Shown: positions 29,499 through 39,040, counted from the stretch's first letter. The stretch: 64,000 nucleotides of DNA from Curtobacterium aurantiacum (GCF_018598555.1 NZ_JAHEWN010000003.1:124001-188000); one strand, 5' to 3'. A program made the numbers and translations. The notes: generated from the letters alone by a model not told the origin.

Positions 29499-30041
29499 CT
29501 AGTGCAGGGCGCCGACCGAGGCGAGGCCTGCACGGAGCAGTGCGCCGCGACCGCCTTCCATCTCGTCGGCGACGGCGTCGGACGCGGCTTCCATCGGGCT
29601 CATCCACGTGAGCTCGAGGGCGTCCTGACGGGGTTCGCACGTGCCCGTGACCGGGACGACGTAGGCGAGGGAGATGGCGTGCTGCCGTTCGTCGGTGTAC
29701 ACCGAGGCGCCGGGCAGCGGGAAGTACTCCGCCACGGTGAACGGCGTCGGGCTCGTGGGGAGCTGCGGGAACGCCATCGGGCCGAGGTCCTTCTCGAGGT
29801 GGCGGAACAGTGCGGTGCGGATCGACTCACCGAACATCACCCGGCCGGACACCAGGGTGCGCGCGATCGAACCGCTCGGGGAGACGCGCAGCAGCACGCC
29901 GACCTCGGTCACGACGCCGAGTCCGTCGGTGCGGACGGGGACCGCCTCGACGTAGCAGATCGGCAGACGACGGCGGACGTTCGCGAGCTCCTCGTCGGAC
30001 AGCCAGCCGGAGTCGGGATCGGGGGTGCGCAGCGAGGACAT
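29499..30041 (-). CDS. NUDIX hydrolase family protein (DUF4916 type)
   Basis: A 180-residue protein matching the actinobacterial DUF4916/NUDIX group: WLSDEELANVRRRLPICYVEAVPVR at the N-terminus and GRVMFGESIRTALFRHLEKDLGP where a Nudix box would lie. The canonical GX5EX7REUXEEXGU box is degenerate (no REUXEE), so hydrolase activity is uncertain. TAGACA ends 6 nt upstream of the ATG, a weak leaderless signal. Single gene, convergent with csbD. Confidence 0.82.
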   Translation of the reverse strand: MSSLRTPDPDSGWLSDEELANVRRRLPICYVEAVPVRTDGLGVVTEVGVLLRVSPSGSIARTLVSGRVMFGESIRTALFRHLEKDLGPMAFPQLPTSPTPFTVAEYFPLPGASVYTDERQHAISLAYVVPVTGTCEPRQDALELTWMSPMEAASDAVADEMEGGRGALLRAGLASVGALH

Positions 30042-30114
30042 GCACCGTGTCTACCAGGGACGGTGGCGAGTTCGGCGAACGGCGCGGGAGTTGGGGATGG
30101 TTAGCGTTGTCCAC

Positions 30115-30735
30115 ATGATCGATGCGGAACTGGTGCAGTGGACCCGGAGTGCCGTGGACCGGAGCGGCACGCCACTGCTCGTGGCGATGCACGGGGTGGG
30201 ATCGAACGAGCAGGACCTGCTCGGGTTGGCGCCCGCGCTGCCGCCCGCCTGGACCGTCGCGTCGCTGCGAGCGCCGATGCCGTGGGGGCCCGGGTTCAGC
30301 TGGTACCCGCTCGGGACGCCGGGCTCCCCCGACCCGGAGGCGGTCGACGCAGCGGTCGGCGAGGTGCTCGACTGGATCGACTCCGTCGCCGCCGACCACC
30401 CGCGGATCGGGTTGCTCGGGTTCTCGCAGGGCGGCTCGATGGCGCTCCAGCTCCTGCGGGCACGGCCGGCGGCCTTCGCGTTCGCGGTGTCGCTGTCGGG
30501 GTTCGTGGTGCCGGGCGTCACGGACTCCCGCGACGAGGCCGTGTCGGCCGTGCGCCCGCGGGTGTTCCTCGGGCACGGCGACCTCGACCCGGTGATCCCG
30601 GCCGATGCCACCGCCCGGACGCAGGCGTGGGCCGCGGCGCACACCGACGTGACCGACCGCAGCTACGCGGGTCTGCCGCACGCGGTGTCGACGGCGGAGC
30701 TGGCCGACGTGGCGGCGTTCATCGACGCCGGGTAG
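30115..30735 (+). CDS. Carboxylesterase/phospholipase-type alpha/beta hydrolase
   Basis: A 206-residue serine hydrolase of the phospholipase/carboxylesterase (YpfH-like) family. The oxyanion strand is VAMHGVGSNEQDLL, the nucleophile elbow is LLGFSQGGSMAL (Ser about residue 107), the acid is in LGHGDLDPVIP and the His in GLPHAVS. The start MIDAEL is fixed by TAGCGT (30102-30107) ending 7 nt upstream and no ribosome site. It likely hydrolyses short-chain esters; the physiological substrate is unknown. Confidence 0.88.
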   Translation: MIDAELVQWTRSAVDRSGTPLLVAMHGVGSNEQDLLGLAPALPPAWTVASLRAPMPWGPGFSWYPLGTPGSPDPEAVDAAVGEVLDWIDSVAADHPRIGLLGFSQGGSMALQLLRARPAAFAFAVSLSGFVVPGVTDSRDEAVSAVRPRVFLGHGDLDPVIPADATARTQAWAAAHTDVTDRSYAGLPHAVSTAELADVAAFIDAG

Positions 30736-30749
30736 CGCGGAGCGCGCTT

Positions 30750-30802
30750 CGTGAGCACGAACGGTCGGGTCCGACGTGCGGACCCGACCGTTGCTGCTCA
30801 CG
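30750..30802. repeat. GTGAGCA palindromic element, copy 1
   Basis: Two 24-nt arms (30750-30773, 30779-30802) pair at 22 of 24 positions. The central CGACGTGC and the flanks CGCTTC and ATGTG are shared with copy 2 at 62584-62636. Confidence 0.75.
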
Positions 30803-30817
30803 ATGTGCGGACGGGCT

Positions 30818-30849
30818 GGAGGCCCGGTGCCAGCTGGCACCGGGCCTCC
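30818..30849. terminator. Perfect 32-bp palindrome between convergent genes
   Basis: GGAGGCCCGGTGCCAG is followed directly by its own reverse complement. It lies between the esterase gene and the padR stop and should end transcription both ways. Confidence 0.75.
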
Positions 30850-30889
30850 TGTCCGTCACGGGGTGACGTCCGTCACGCGGTGACGTCCG

Positions 30890-31564
30890 TCAGTCGGCGA
30901 GGATCTGGAGCAGGTCCTTGCGGAGCTGGTCCACCTTGGCCGTGGCGGCCTTGGCCTGTTCCTCGGTCGCGGTGCTGCGGTACATCTGCAGGACGCCCAT
31001 GGTCTTGCGGAGCGCCTCGAAGAACTCGCGCTGGGCGTCCGGGATGCCCGGGGCCCCGTCGAGGGCTGCGGCGATCTCGTCGGCCTTGGCCTCGGTCTCG
31101 GCCTTGCCGGCGTCGGTGAGCTCGAAGAGCGTCTTGCGGCCGTCGCCCGACGAGACCACGAGGTCTTCGTCGACGAGCTGCTGGAGCGTCGGGTAGACCG
31201 AGCCGGGGCTCGGCTTCCAGGCGCCGCCGGTGCGCTCGGCGATGGTCTTGATCACGGCGTACCCGTTCTGCGGACCTTCGGCCAACAGACCGAGGATCGC
31301 GAGACGGACGTCGCCGCGGCGACGGCGTTCGCGGCCGAAGCCGGGGCCGCCGAAACCGGGGCCGAAGCCCATGCCCGGGCCGAAGCCGGGACCGAACCCC
31401 CGGCCACCGAAGCCGCGGCCGCCGTGGTCGTGGTCACCGCGGTCGCGGCCGGGGAAGCCGGCGCCGTGGTGCTGCCGCGCGCCGCCGAAGCGGGGGCCGC
31501 GCGGGCCGAACCCGCGCTGGTCGCGGGGGGACGTGTTGCTGTCGTCGTCATACGAGGGGCGCAT
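30890..31564 (-). CDS. PadR family repressor with Gly/Phe/Arg-rich N-terminal arm
   Basis: A 224-residue regulator. Residues about 80-160 are the PadR winged helix (DVRLAILGLLAEGPQNGYAVIKTIAERTGGAWKPSPGSVYPTLQQL), followed by a helical dimerisation tail. The first 75 residues are an unusual Gly/Phe/Arg/His-rich arm (GFGPGFGPGMGFGPGFGGPG), probably disordered; it exists in some actinobacterial PadR proteins. A consensus promoter with an inverted repeat upstream indicates autoregulation. The target may include the divergent lhr gene. PadR ligands are often phenolics or drugs, unknown here. Confidence 0.9.
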   Translation of the reverse strand: MRPSYDDDSNTSPRDQRGFGPRGPRFGGARQHHGAGFPGRDRGDHDHGGRGFGGRGFGPGFGPGMGFGPGFGGPGFGRERRRRGDVRLAILGLLAEGPQNGYAVIKTIAERTGGAWKPSPGSVYPTLQQLVDEDLVVSSGDGRKTLFELTDAGKAETEAKADEIAAALDGAPGIPDAQREFFEALRKTMGVLQMYRSTATEEQAKAATAKVDQLRKDLLQILAD

Positions 31565-31625
31565 GAGGAGTCCTTTCTTCGTGCTGAGTCGGCTCGCGAC
31601 CGGTCTGACCTGATCATCTTCGTCG

Positions 31626-31670
31626 TATCGCGATGTGTTTACGATAGGTCGCTAACTATCGCTCTGTCAA
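31626..31670 (-). promoter_or_regulatory. padR promoter with overlapping operator
   Basis: On the minus strand TTGACA (31670-31665), an 18-nt spacer and TATCGT (31646-31641) form a near-consensus promoter. CGATAG-N8-CTATCG (31642-31661) lies in the spacer and over the -10; a third half-site TATCG is at 31626-31630. Confidence 0.7.
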
Positions 31671-31724
31671 GGGGTGCGAGCGCTCGGCCCGCTGTCGGTG
31701 GTGGCGGGCAGGATGGGACGGACC

Positions 31725-34700
31725 ATGACGGACGTCTTCGAGCGCTTCTCTCCCGCCACCTCCGAGTGGTTCCGCGGCGCCTTCGACGCACCGACGCCCG
31801 CACAGGCCGGGGCGTGGGACGCCATCTCGACCGGGCAACACGCGCTCGTGATCGCCCCGACCGGTTCCGGCAAGACCCTGGCGTCGTTCCTGTGGTCGAT
31901 CGACCGGCTCATCAGCGCGACCGACCGCCCGCCGGCCAAGCAGCGCACGCGGGTGCTCTACGTCTCGCCGCTCAAGGCCCTCGGCGTCGACGTCGAACGC
32001 AACCTGCGGAGCCCGCTCGTCGGCATCACCCAGACCGCCCGCCGACTCGGCACCGAACCGCCGGACGTCACGGTCGGCGTCCGCAGCGGCGACACCCCGT
32101 CGTCCGACCGGCAGAAGCTGTTGCGCCAGCCGCCGGACATCCTCATCACCACGCCCGAGTCGCTCTACCTGATGCTCACCTCGCAGGCGCGCGAGACCCT
32201 CGTGAACGTCGACACCGTCATCGTGGACGAGGTCCACGCGGTCGCCTCGACCAAGCGCGGAGCACACCTGGCGGTGTCGCTCGAGCGTCTCGACGACCTG
32301 CTCGACAAGCCCGTGCAGCGCATCGGGCTCTCGGCCACGGTGCGCCCGCCGGAAGAGGTCGCGCGGTTCCTCGGCGGCCGAGCACCCGTGACGATCATCG
32401 CGCCGCCCGCGCAGAAGACCTTCGACCTGCGGGTCGTCGTCCCCGTCGACGACATGACCGAGCTCGGTGCACCGCCGGTCGGCGCGGACGCGTCCGAGTC
32501 GCCGACCAACGGGTCGATCTGGCCGCACGTAGAAGAGCGCGTCGTCGACCTGATCGAGGAGCACCGGTCGACCATCGTCTTCGCGAACTCGCGCCGGTTG
32601 GCCGAGCGGCTCACGGCGCGGCTCAACGAGATCCACGAGGAGCGCGTGCTGGCGGCGGCCGGTGACGGCGTGCTGGTGCCGGCGGGTGCGTCCACGGACG
32701 ACGACGGGCTCCCCGCGGCGCGGGGCCGACCACAGTCACCGGCCCGCACCTCGGCGCACGCCGTCGCTCCCCAGGGCACGAAACGGCCGCCGGCGCAGAT
32801 GATCGGCGGGTCCGGGCAGACGGGCGGCGGGGGCTCGGACGCCTCCGTGCCGGTGCTCGCGCGTGCGCACCACGGATCGGTCTCGAAGGACCAGCGCGCG
32901 ATCATCGAGGACGACCTGAAGTCCGGTCGGCTGCGGTGCGTCGTGGCGACGAGTTCGCTCGAGCTCGGCATCGACATGGGCGAGGTCGACCTGGTCGTCC
33001 AGGTCGAGGCGCCGCCGTCGGTCGCGAGCGGCCTGCAGCGCGTCGGTCGCGCCGGACACCAGGTGGGCGAGATCTCCCGGGGCGTGCTGTTCCCGAAGCA
33101 CCGCGCCGACCTGGTCAACAGCGCGGTCACGGTCGAGCGGATGGTCGCCGGGCAGATCGAGTCGATCTCGGTGCCGGCGAACCCGCTCGACGTCCTGGCG
33201 CAGCACACCGTGGCAGCGGGGGCGATCGACACCCTCGACGTCGAGCACTGGTTCGAGCTCGTGCGACGGAGTGCTCCGTTCAGCGGCCTGCCCCGGTCGG
33301 CGTTCGAGGCGACGCTCGACCTGGTCACGGGCCGGTACCCGAGCGACGAGTTCGCCGAACTGCGGCCCCGCCTGGTCTGGGACCGCGTGCACGGCACCCT
33401 GACCGGACGACCCGGCGCCCAGCGACTCGCGGTGACGAGCGGTGGCACGATCCCGGACCGCGGCATGTTCGGCGTGTTCATGGTCGGCGAGAAGGCGTCC
33501 CGCGTCGGTGAGCTCGACGAGGAGATGGTCTACGAGTCGCGCGTCGGCGACGTCTTCGCCCTCGGAGCGACGAGCTGGCGGATCGAGGAGATCACCCACG
33601 ACCGCGTCGTCGTGAGCCCCGCGTTCGGGCAGCCCGGACGCGTGCCGTTCTGGAAGGGCGACGGCATCGGCCGGCCCGCCGAGCTGGGGCGCGCGACCGG
33701 TGCGTTCGTGCGCGAGGTCGAGGGCGCCTCGGACGACGACGCCCGTGCCCGCGTCGCCGCCGGTGGCCTCGACGAGCGCGCCGTCACGAACCTGCTGACC
33801 TTCCTGCGCGACCAGCGTGCGGCCACCGGCCACGTACCGAACGACACCACGCTCGTCATCGAGCGGTTCCGCGACGAGCTCGGGGACTGGCGGCTCATCC
33901 TGCACTCGCCGTACGGCATGCAGGTGCACGCGCCGTGGGCCCTGGCCGTTGCCGCCCGGCTGCGCGAACGGCACGGCATCGACGGCGACGCGATGGCCGC
34001 CGACGACGGCATCGTCGTGCGCATCCCCGAGACCGACGCCGAGCCGCCGGGCGCCGACCTCTTCGTGTTCGAGCGCGACGACCTCGAGGCCCTGGTCACC
34101 GACGAGGTCGGCGGCTCGGCGCTGTTCGCCGCGCGGTTCCGCGAGTGCGCGGCACGGGCGCTGCTGCTGCCCCGACGGAACCCCGGGCAGCGGTCGCCGC
34201 TCTGGCAGCAGCGGCAGCGGGCCTCGCAGCTGCTCGAGGTCGCGCAGAAGTACCCGACGTTCCCGATCGTGCTCGAGACCGTGCGCGAGGTCCTGCAGGA
34301 CGTCTACGACGTACCGGCCCTGCTCGGGATCGCCGACGACATCGCCGGACGCCGGATCCGTCTGGTCGAGACCGAGACCGAGCAGCCGTCACCGTTCGCG
34401 CGGTCGATCCTGTTCGGGTACGTCGCCGCCTTCATGTACGAGGGCGACTCCCCGCTGGCCGAGCGTCGGGCAGCGGCGCTGTCGCTCGACTCGACGCTGC
34501 TCGGCGAGCTGCTCGGTCGGGCCGAACTGCGCGAACTGCTCGACCCCGCGGTCATCGCCTCGGTGGAGCGCGACCTGCAGCGGCTCTCCCCGGACCGCCG
34601 TGCCCGTGACACCGAGGGCCTCGTGGACGTGCTGCGGCTCGTCGGCGCGCTCGACCTCGACGAGGCGGTCGACCGGAGCTGGCTCGCCGACACCGCCGAC

Positions 34701-36482
34701 CGCCCAGCGGCCACCGCGGAACTGCGCAGCACGCTCGAAGTGCTCGAGCGCGACCGCCGGGTCCTGTCCTTCTCACACGCCGGCGCGACACGCTGGGCCG
34801 TGATCGAGGACGCCGCGCGCCTGCGGGACGCCCTCGGGGTGCCGCTGCCGATCGGCGTGCCCACGGCGTTCATCGAGCCCGTCGCCGATCCCCTCGGTGA
34901 CCTGATCGGCCGCTACGCCCGGTCGCACGGGCCGTTCTCCGCACAGGAGGCTGCCGGTCGCCTCGGGTTGGGCATCGCCGTCGTGCAGGACACCCTGCGC
35001 CGGCTCGTCGCCGACCGCCGGGTGGTGGAGGGCGAGTTCCGCCCCGACCGCCAGGGTGCCGAGTGGTGCGACGCCGAGGTCCTGCGCCGGATCCGGACGA
35101 AGTCCCTCGCCGCCCTGCGACACGAGGTCGAACCGGTCTCGCCGGACACCCTCGCCCGGTTCCTGCCCGCGTGGCAGCACGTGCAGACCCCCGGGACCCG
35201 CGGTGGGCTCCGCGGCGTCGACGGCGTCCTGCAGGTGATCGACCAGCTCGCCGGGGTGGCCCTGCCCGCCAGCGCCTGGGAGACCCTGGTGCTGCCGTCG
35301 CGCGTCACCGACTACTCGACGAGCATGCTCGACGAACTGACCGCCACGGGCGAGGTCCTGTGGTCCGGCGGGGGCACCCTGCCCGGCAACGACGGCTGGG
35401 TGCGCCTGCACCTGGCCGACACCGCGGCGACGACGCTCGCCGAGCCCTCCGGCGACGAGACGACCGAGCTGCAGCGGGACGTGCTCGGGGCCCTCGCCGG
35501 CGGTGGCGCGTACTTCTTCCGCCAGCTGGGCCAGGCCGTCGGCAGCAGTGACGACCAGGCGCTCACCACCGCGCTGTGGGACCTGGTCTGGGCCGGGCAG
35601 ATCACGAACGACACGTTCGCCCCGCTGCGGTCGATGCTCGGCGGCAAGGCGAAGAGCTCGAGTGCACCGCGATCCCGCGCGTACCGCGGCCGACGGCGTC
35701 CGACGATGCCGACGCAGTCCGGGCCGCCGTCCGTCGGGGGGCGCTGGTCGCTCCTGCCGCTGGCCGAGTCCGACTCGACCGTGCGGGCCGCCGCGACCGC
35801 CGAGCAGCTGCTCGAACGCTACGGCGTCGTCACCCGCGGTGCCGTGCAGGTCGAGGGCGTCCGGGGCGGTTTCGCCGGGGTGTACCGGGTGCTCTCGCGC
35901 TTCGAGGAGTCCGGCCGGGCTCGTCGCGGGTACTTCGTCGAGGGGCTCGGAGCCGCGCAGTTCGCCACCGGCCCGACCGTCGACCGGCTGCGCACCTACG
36001 CCCGCGACCTCGGCGACGACGAACGCGACGACCCGGACCGGAAGCGCGAGGCACTCACGCTCGCCGCGACCGACCCGGCGAACCCGTTCGGGGCCTCGTT
36101 GCCGTGGCCGACGGGCGACGCAGACTCCGGTGTCGCGGCCGACGATGTCGAAGCCGCACCGTCGGGGACTGCGGTCGGCAGCGGCGCGAAGACCGCTCGG
36201 GGCCACCGGCCCGGGCGCAAGGCGGGTGCCCTCGTCACGACCGTCGACGGCAAGCTCACCGTGTACGTGGAGCGCGGTGGCAAGTCGGTGCTGACCTTCA
36301 CCGACGACGCCGCCGACCTCGCTGCCGCGGCCGCCTCGATCGCCGGCATCGTCCGGACCGGGCTGCGGAAGCTCTCGGTCGAGCGGGTCGACGGGGACTT
36401 CGTGCTCGAGACGCCCCTCGGCGGCGCGCTCCGCGAGGCGGGGTTCACGGCGACCCCGCAGGGACTGCGGCTCCGTGTGTGA
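31725..36482 (+). CDS. lhr: Lhr-type superfamily 2 helicase
   Basis: A 1585-residue DNA/RNA helicase of the long Lhr family, linked to DNA repair in mycobacteria. Motifs: Walker A IAPTGSGKT near residue 46, TTPESLYLML, DEVH in VIVDEVHAVAS near 168, LSATVRPPEEVARFLGG, then SSLELGIDMGEVDLVVQ and QRVGRAGHQ of RecA domain 2. A long linker with low complexity lies around residues 300-375. The C-terminal half carries the Lhr-specific winged-helix and beta-barrel regions. MTDVFERF has GGGACGG upstream. nei follows 50 nt downstream, a conserved actinobacterial pairing. Confidence 0.94.
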   Translation: MTDVFERFSPATSEWFRGAFDAPTPAQAGAWDAISTGQHALVIAPTGSGKTLASFLWSIDRLISATDRPPAKQRTRVLYVSPLKALGVDVERNLRSPLVGITQTARRLGTEPPDVTVGVRSGDTPSSDRQKLLRQPPDILITTPESLYLMLTSQARETLVNVDTVIVDEVHAVASTKRGAHLAVSLERLDDLLDKPVQRIGLSATVRPPEEVARFLGGRAPVTIIAPPAQKTFDLRVVVPVDDMTELGAPPVGADASESPTNGSIWPHVEERVVDLIEEHRSTIVFANSRRLAERLTARLNEIHEERVLAAAGDGVLVPAGASTDDDGLPAARGRPQSPARTSAHAVAPQGTKRPPAQMIGGSGQTGGGGSDASVPVLARAHHGSVSKDQRAIIEDDLKSGRLRCVVATSSLELGIDMGEVDLVVQVEAPPSVASGLQRVGRAGHQVGEISRGVLFPKHRADLVNSAVTVERMVAGQIESISVPANPLDVLAQHTVAAGAIDTLDVEHWFELVRRSAPFSGLPRSAFEATLDLVTGRYPSDEFAELRPRLVWDRVHGTLTGRPGAQRLAVTSGGTIPDRGMFGVFMVGEKASRVGELDEEMVYESRVGDVFALGATSWRIEEITHDRVVVSPAFGQPGRVPFWKGDGIGRPAELGRATGAFVREVEGASDDDARARVAAGGLDERAVTNLLTFLRDQRAATGHVPNDTTLVIERFRDELGDWRLILHSPYGMQVHAPWALAVAARLRERHGIDGDAMAADDGIVVRIPETDAEPPGADLFVFERDDLEALVTDEVGGSALFAARFRECAARALLLPRRNPGQRSPLWQQRQRASQLLEVAQKYPTFPIVLETVREVLQDVYDVPALLGIADDIAGRRIRLVETETEQPSPFARSILFGYVAAFMYEGDSPLAERRAAALSLDSTLLGELLGRAELRELLDPAVIASVERDLQRLSPDRRARDTEGLVDVLRLVGALDLDEAVDRSWLADTADRPAATAELRSTLEVLERDRRVLSFSHAGATRWAVIEDAARLRDALGVPLPIGVPTAFIEPVADPLGDLIGRYARSHGPFSAQEAAGRLGLGIAVVQDTLRRLVADRRVVEGEFRPDRQGAEWCDAEVLRRIRTKSLAALRHEVEPVSPDTLARFLPAWQHVQTPGTRGGLRGVDGVLQVIDQLAGVALPASAWETLVLPSRVTDYSTSMLDELTATGEVLWSGGGTLPGNDGWVRLHLADTAATTLAEPSGDETTELQRDVLGALAGGGAYFFRQLGQAVGSSDDQALTTALWDLVWAGQITNDTFAPLRSMLGGKAKSSSAPRSRAYRGRRRPTMPTQSGPPSVGGRWSLLPLAESDSTVRAAATAEQLLERYGVVTRGAVQVEGVRGGFAGVYRVLSRFEESGRARRGYFVEGLGAAQFATGPTVDRLRTYARDLGDDERDDPDRKREALTLAATDPANPFGASLPWPTGDADSGVAADDVEAAPSGTAVGSGAKTARGHRPGRKAGALVTTVDGKLTVYVERGGKSVLTFTDDAADLAAAAASIAGIVRTGLRKLSVERVDGDFVLETPLGGALREAGFTATPQGLRLRV

Positions 36483-36532
36483 GGCGAGCCGCGCCTCCCG
36501 GCAGTGCAGCGACCACGTGCCGGAGGTGACCC

Positions 36533-37312
36533 GTGCCTGAAGGCGACACCGTCTACCGGGCGGCCCGTCGCCTGCACACCGCGCTCGCGGGCAAGGTCCT
36601 GACCACGAGCGACTTCCGTGTGCCCGCGTTCGCCACCCTCGACCTGGTCGGCCGCACCGTCGACGAGGTCATCCCCCGCGGCAAGCACCTGCTGCACCGC
36701 ATCGGCGACCTGACCGTGCACTCGCACCTCAAGATGGAGGGCCGGTGGGACGTCTACGCGCCGGGTGACCGCTGGCGACGGCCGGCACACCAGGCGCGGG
36801 CGGTCCTGGGCGCCGAAGGGGTCTCCACCGTCGGTTTCGCGCTCGGGGTGCTCGAAGTGGTCCCACGCGACCAGGAGTCCGAGGTCGTCGGACACCTCGG
36901 GCCGGACCTGCTCGGGCCCGACTGGGACGCCGACCTGGCCCTCGCCAACCTCACGGCCGACCCGGAGCGCCCGGTCGGGCTGGCGCTGCTCGACCAGCGG
37001 GTGCTCGCCGGGCTCGGCAACGTGTACCGGAACGAACTCTGCTTCCTGCGCGGCGTGCTGCCGACGCGTCCGGTGGGACAGGTTCCCGACCCGGCGCGGA
37101 CGATCACACTCGCCAGTCGGCTGATCCTGGCGAACCGGGACCGCAGTGCGCGCGTGACCACCGGCGTCGACCGCCCGGGCCGGCGGTTCTGGGTCTACGG
37201 CCGCGCCGGCAAGCCCTGTCTTCGGTGCGGGACCCCGATCCGGCACGGCGAACTCGGCGACTCGGAGCTCACCCTGCGCGACACCTACTGGTGTCCGCGC
37301 TGTCAGAGCTGA
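36533..37312 (+). CDS. nei: Endonuclease VIII-type DNA glycosylase (Fpg/Nei family)
   Basis: A 259-residue bifunctional glycosylase/AP lyase that removes oxidised bases. The essential N-terminal PEGDTVYRAARRL is intact (Pro2 nucleophile, Glu3). The helix-two-turn-helix region is LLDQRVLAGLGNVYRNELCFLRG, and the C-terminal zinc finger is C-x2-C...C-x2-C (PCLRCGTPI, YWCPRCQS). The GTG start is preceded by GGAGGTGA. It lies downstream of lhr, suggesting a shared repair role. Its last 10 bases overlap the convergent LysR gene. Confidence 0.94.
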   Translation: MPEGDTVYRAARRLHTALAGKVLTTSDFRVPAFATLDLVGRTVDEVIPRGKHLLHRIGDLTVHSHLKMEGRWDVYAPGDRWRRPAHQARAVLGAEGVSTVGFALGVLEVVPRDQESEVVGHLGPDLLGPDWDADLALANLTADPERPVGLALLDQRVLAGLGNVYRNELCFLRGVLPTRPVGQVPDPARTITLASRLILANRDRSARVTTGVDRPGRRFWVYGRAGKPCLRCGTPIRHGELGDSELTLRDTYWCPRCQS

Positions 37313-38217
37313 CGCGCCGGGTGCAGGCGCGACGCCGCGGTCGTTCGGACGGCGTCGGTGACCCGTTCGAGCAGCGGCGACGCCAGGTTCCAACGCTGCC
37401 ACCACAGCGCCACGTCGGCGTGCCGGCCCGGAGCCAGCTCCACCAGGACACCGCGGTCGATCGCCTCGAGGCACTGCGCCTCGGGCAGCAGCCCCCACCC
37501 GAAGCCGAGCGTGACGGCTCGGGCGAAGTCCGCCGAGGTCGGGACGAAGTGGCGCGGGCCTCCGGGGGCGTGCCCGAGGACCTGGCGCAGGTACCCCTGC
37601 TGCAGGTCGTCGTCACGGTCGTAGTCGACGAGCGGCACCTCGTCGAGCCGTCGGAGCATCCGCCGCTCGGTCCGCGTGTCGCCGAGGTACCGGGCGACGA
37701 AGGTCGGCGATGCCACCGCCCGGTAGCGGTCGATGCCGAGCGGCACCGACGAACAGCCCTGCACCGGGTCCGCCTCGGCCGTCACCGCACCCATCACCGT
37801 GCCGGCGCGGAGCAGCTCGGCGGTCCGGTCCTGGTCCTCACGGTGCAGGTCGAAGACCACCTCGGTGTCGGCCCGCACGAGGGCGAGGGCGTCGAGGAAC
37901 CAGGTGCCGAGCGAGTCGGCGTTCACGGCCAGCGGGATCGAGGGCACCAGCGACGATCCGCCGCCGAGTGCGCGGGAGGTCTCCTCGTCGAGCAGGCGGG
38001 CCTGTCGCGCGTGCCGGAGGACCACCTCGCCGTCGGCGGTCGGGCGCACCGGGGTGGTGCGCTGGAGCAGGACCCGTCCGACCTGCTGTTCCATCGACTT
38101 GATCCGCTGGGACACCGCGGACGGGGTGATCGCCAGCGCGCGGGCCGCGGCGTCGAGCGTGCCGTGGTCGACGGCCGCGAGCAGGGTCTCGAGGTGTTCG
38201 CGCTGGAACCGTGGCAT
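37303..38217 (-). CDS. LysR family regulator, ArgP/LysG type
   Basis: A 304-residue activator. The N-terminal HTH (FQREHLETLLAAVDHGTLDAAARALAITPSAVSQRIKSME) and the substrate-binding domain (about residues 90-300) match ArgP/LysG, which sense Lys and Arg and control a LysE exporter. The exporter gene is divergent, 70 nt away. I start at MPRFQREHL (38217), the usual N-terminus; the frame extends upstream across the exporter start. It overlaps nei by 10 nt at the 3' ends, so no terminator separates them. Confidence 0.9.
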   Translation of the reverse strand: MPRFQREHLETLLAAVDHGTLDAAARALAITPSAVSQRIKSMEQQVGRVLLQRTTPVRPTADGEVVLRHARQARLLDEETSRALGGGSSLVPSIPLAVNADSLGTWFLDALALVRADTEVVFDLHREDQDRTAELLRAGTVMGAVTAEADPVQGCSSVPLGIDRYRAVASPTFVARYLGDTRTERRMLRRLDEVPLVDYDRDDDLQQGYLRQVLGHAPGGPRHFVPTSADFARAVTLGFGWGLLPEAQCLEAIDRGVLVELAPGRHADVALWWQRWNLASPLLERVTDAVRTTAASRLHPARQL

Positions 38218-38287
38218 GCAGCTGAGCTTACGGCGGTGCAGGAACATGAGCTGTACTGGACGCCGCCCGGGGCCTAGCGTCGGGGAC

Positions 38288-39040
38288 GTGACGGAACTCC
38301 TCCCCCTGCTCTCCGGCCTCGGCACCGGGCTCGCCCTCATCGTCGCGATCGGCGTGCAGAACACCTACCTGCTCCGCCTCGCCGTCAGTGCCGGGCTCCG
38401 GGTGGTGGCCGCTGCGGTCGTGGTGTGTGCCCTGTCGGATGCGCTGCTCATCGTCGCCGGGGTGCTCGGCGTCGGTGCCGTGGTCGAGCGGTTCCCCGTG
38501 GCGCTGCTGGTGATCCGGTTCGTCGGTGCCGCGTTCCTGCTCACCTACGGGGTGCTCGCGGCGCGGCGGGCGCTGCGGCCCTCGGGGGATGCGATGCGGG
38601 TCGCGGACGAGGCCGCCGACGACGGTGTTCCGGAGCGGACAGCCGGTGGCGACGCCGCCCGCGCAGGGGCTGCTGCGGGCAGTGGTGGCGACCGTGCCGG
38701 GACGGTGGCGACGGGGCGGACGCGCACCGCGCCTCCCGGCCAGGTGGTGACCATGCGGACGGCCGTGCTGACCATGCTCGTCTTCACGTGGGCCAACCCG
38801 CACGTCTACCTGGACACGCTGGTGTTCCTCGGGTCGGTGGCGAACCAGCAGGGCGCGGACCACCGGTGGCTGTGGACGATCGGTGCCGTCGCGGCGAGCT
38901 GCCTGTGGTTCGCCGGCGTCGGGTTCGGCGGGCGGCTGCTCCGGCCGCTGTTCGAGAAGCCGCTGACCTGGCGGGTGTTCGACGGCCTGGTCGCCGTCGT
39001 GATGCTCGCGTTCGGCGTGCTGCTGCTCGTCGGCGCGTAG
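38288..39040 (+). CDS. LysE/ArgO family amino-acid exporter
   Basis: A 250-residue inner-membrane exporter of basic amino acids. LLSGLGTGLALIVAIGVQNTYLLRLAVSAG is the LysE/ArgO N-terminal motif; six hydrophobic helices can be counted. An acidic/Ala-rich loop of about 50 residues (residues 100-155) between TM3 and TM4 is longer than in Corynebacterium LysE. The GTG start is marked by TAGCGT (38275-38280) ending 7 nt upstream, so probably leaderless. Divergent from its likely activator. Confidence 0.9.
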   Translation: MTELLPLLSGLGTGLALIVAIGVQNTYLLRLAVSAGLRVVAAAVVVCALSDALLIVAGVLGVGAVVERFPVALLVIRFVGAAFLLTYGVLAARRALRPSGDAMRVADEAADDGVPERTAGGDAARAGAAAGSGGDRAGTVATGRTRTAPPGQVVTMRTAVLTMLVFTWANPHVYLDTLVFLGSVANQQGADHRWLWTIGAVAASCLWFAGVGFGGRLLRPLFEKPLTWRVFDGLVAVVMLAFGVLLLVGA

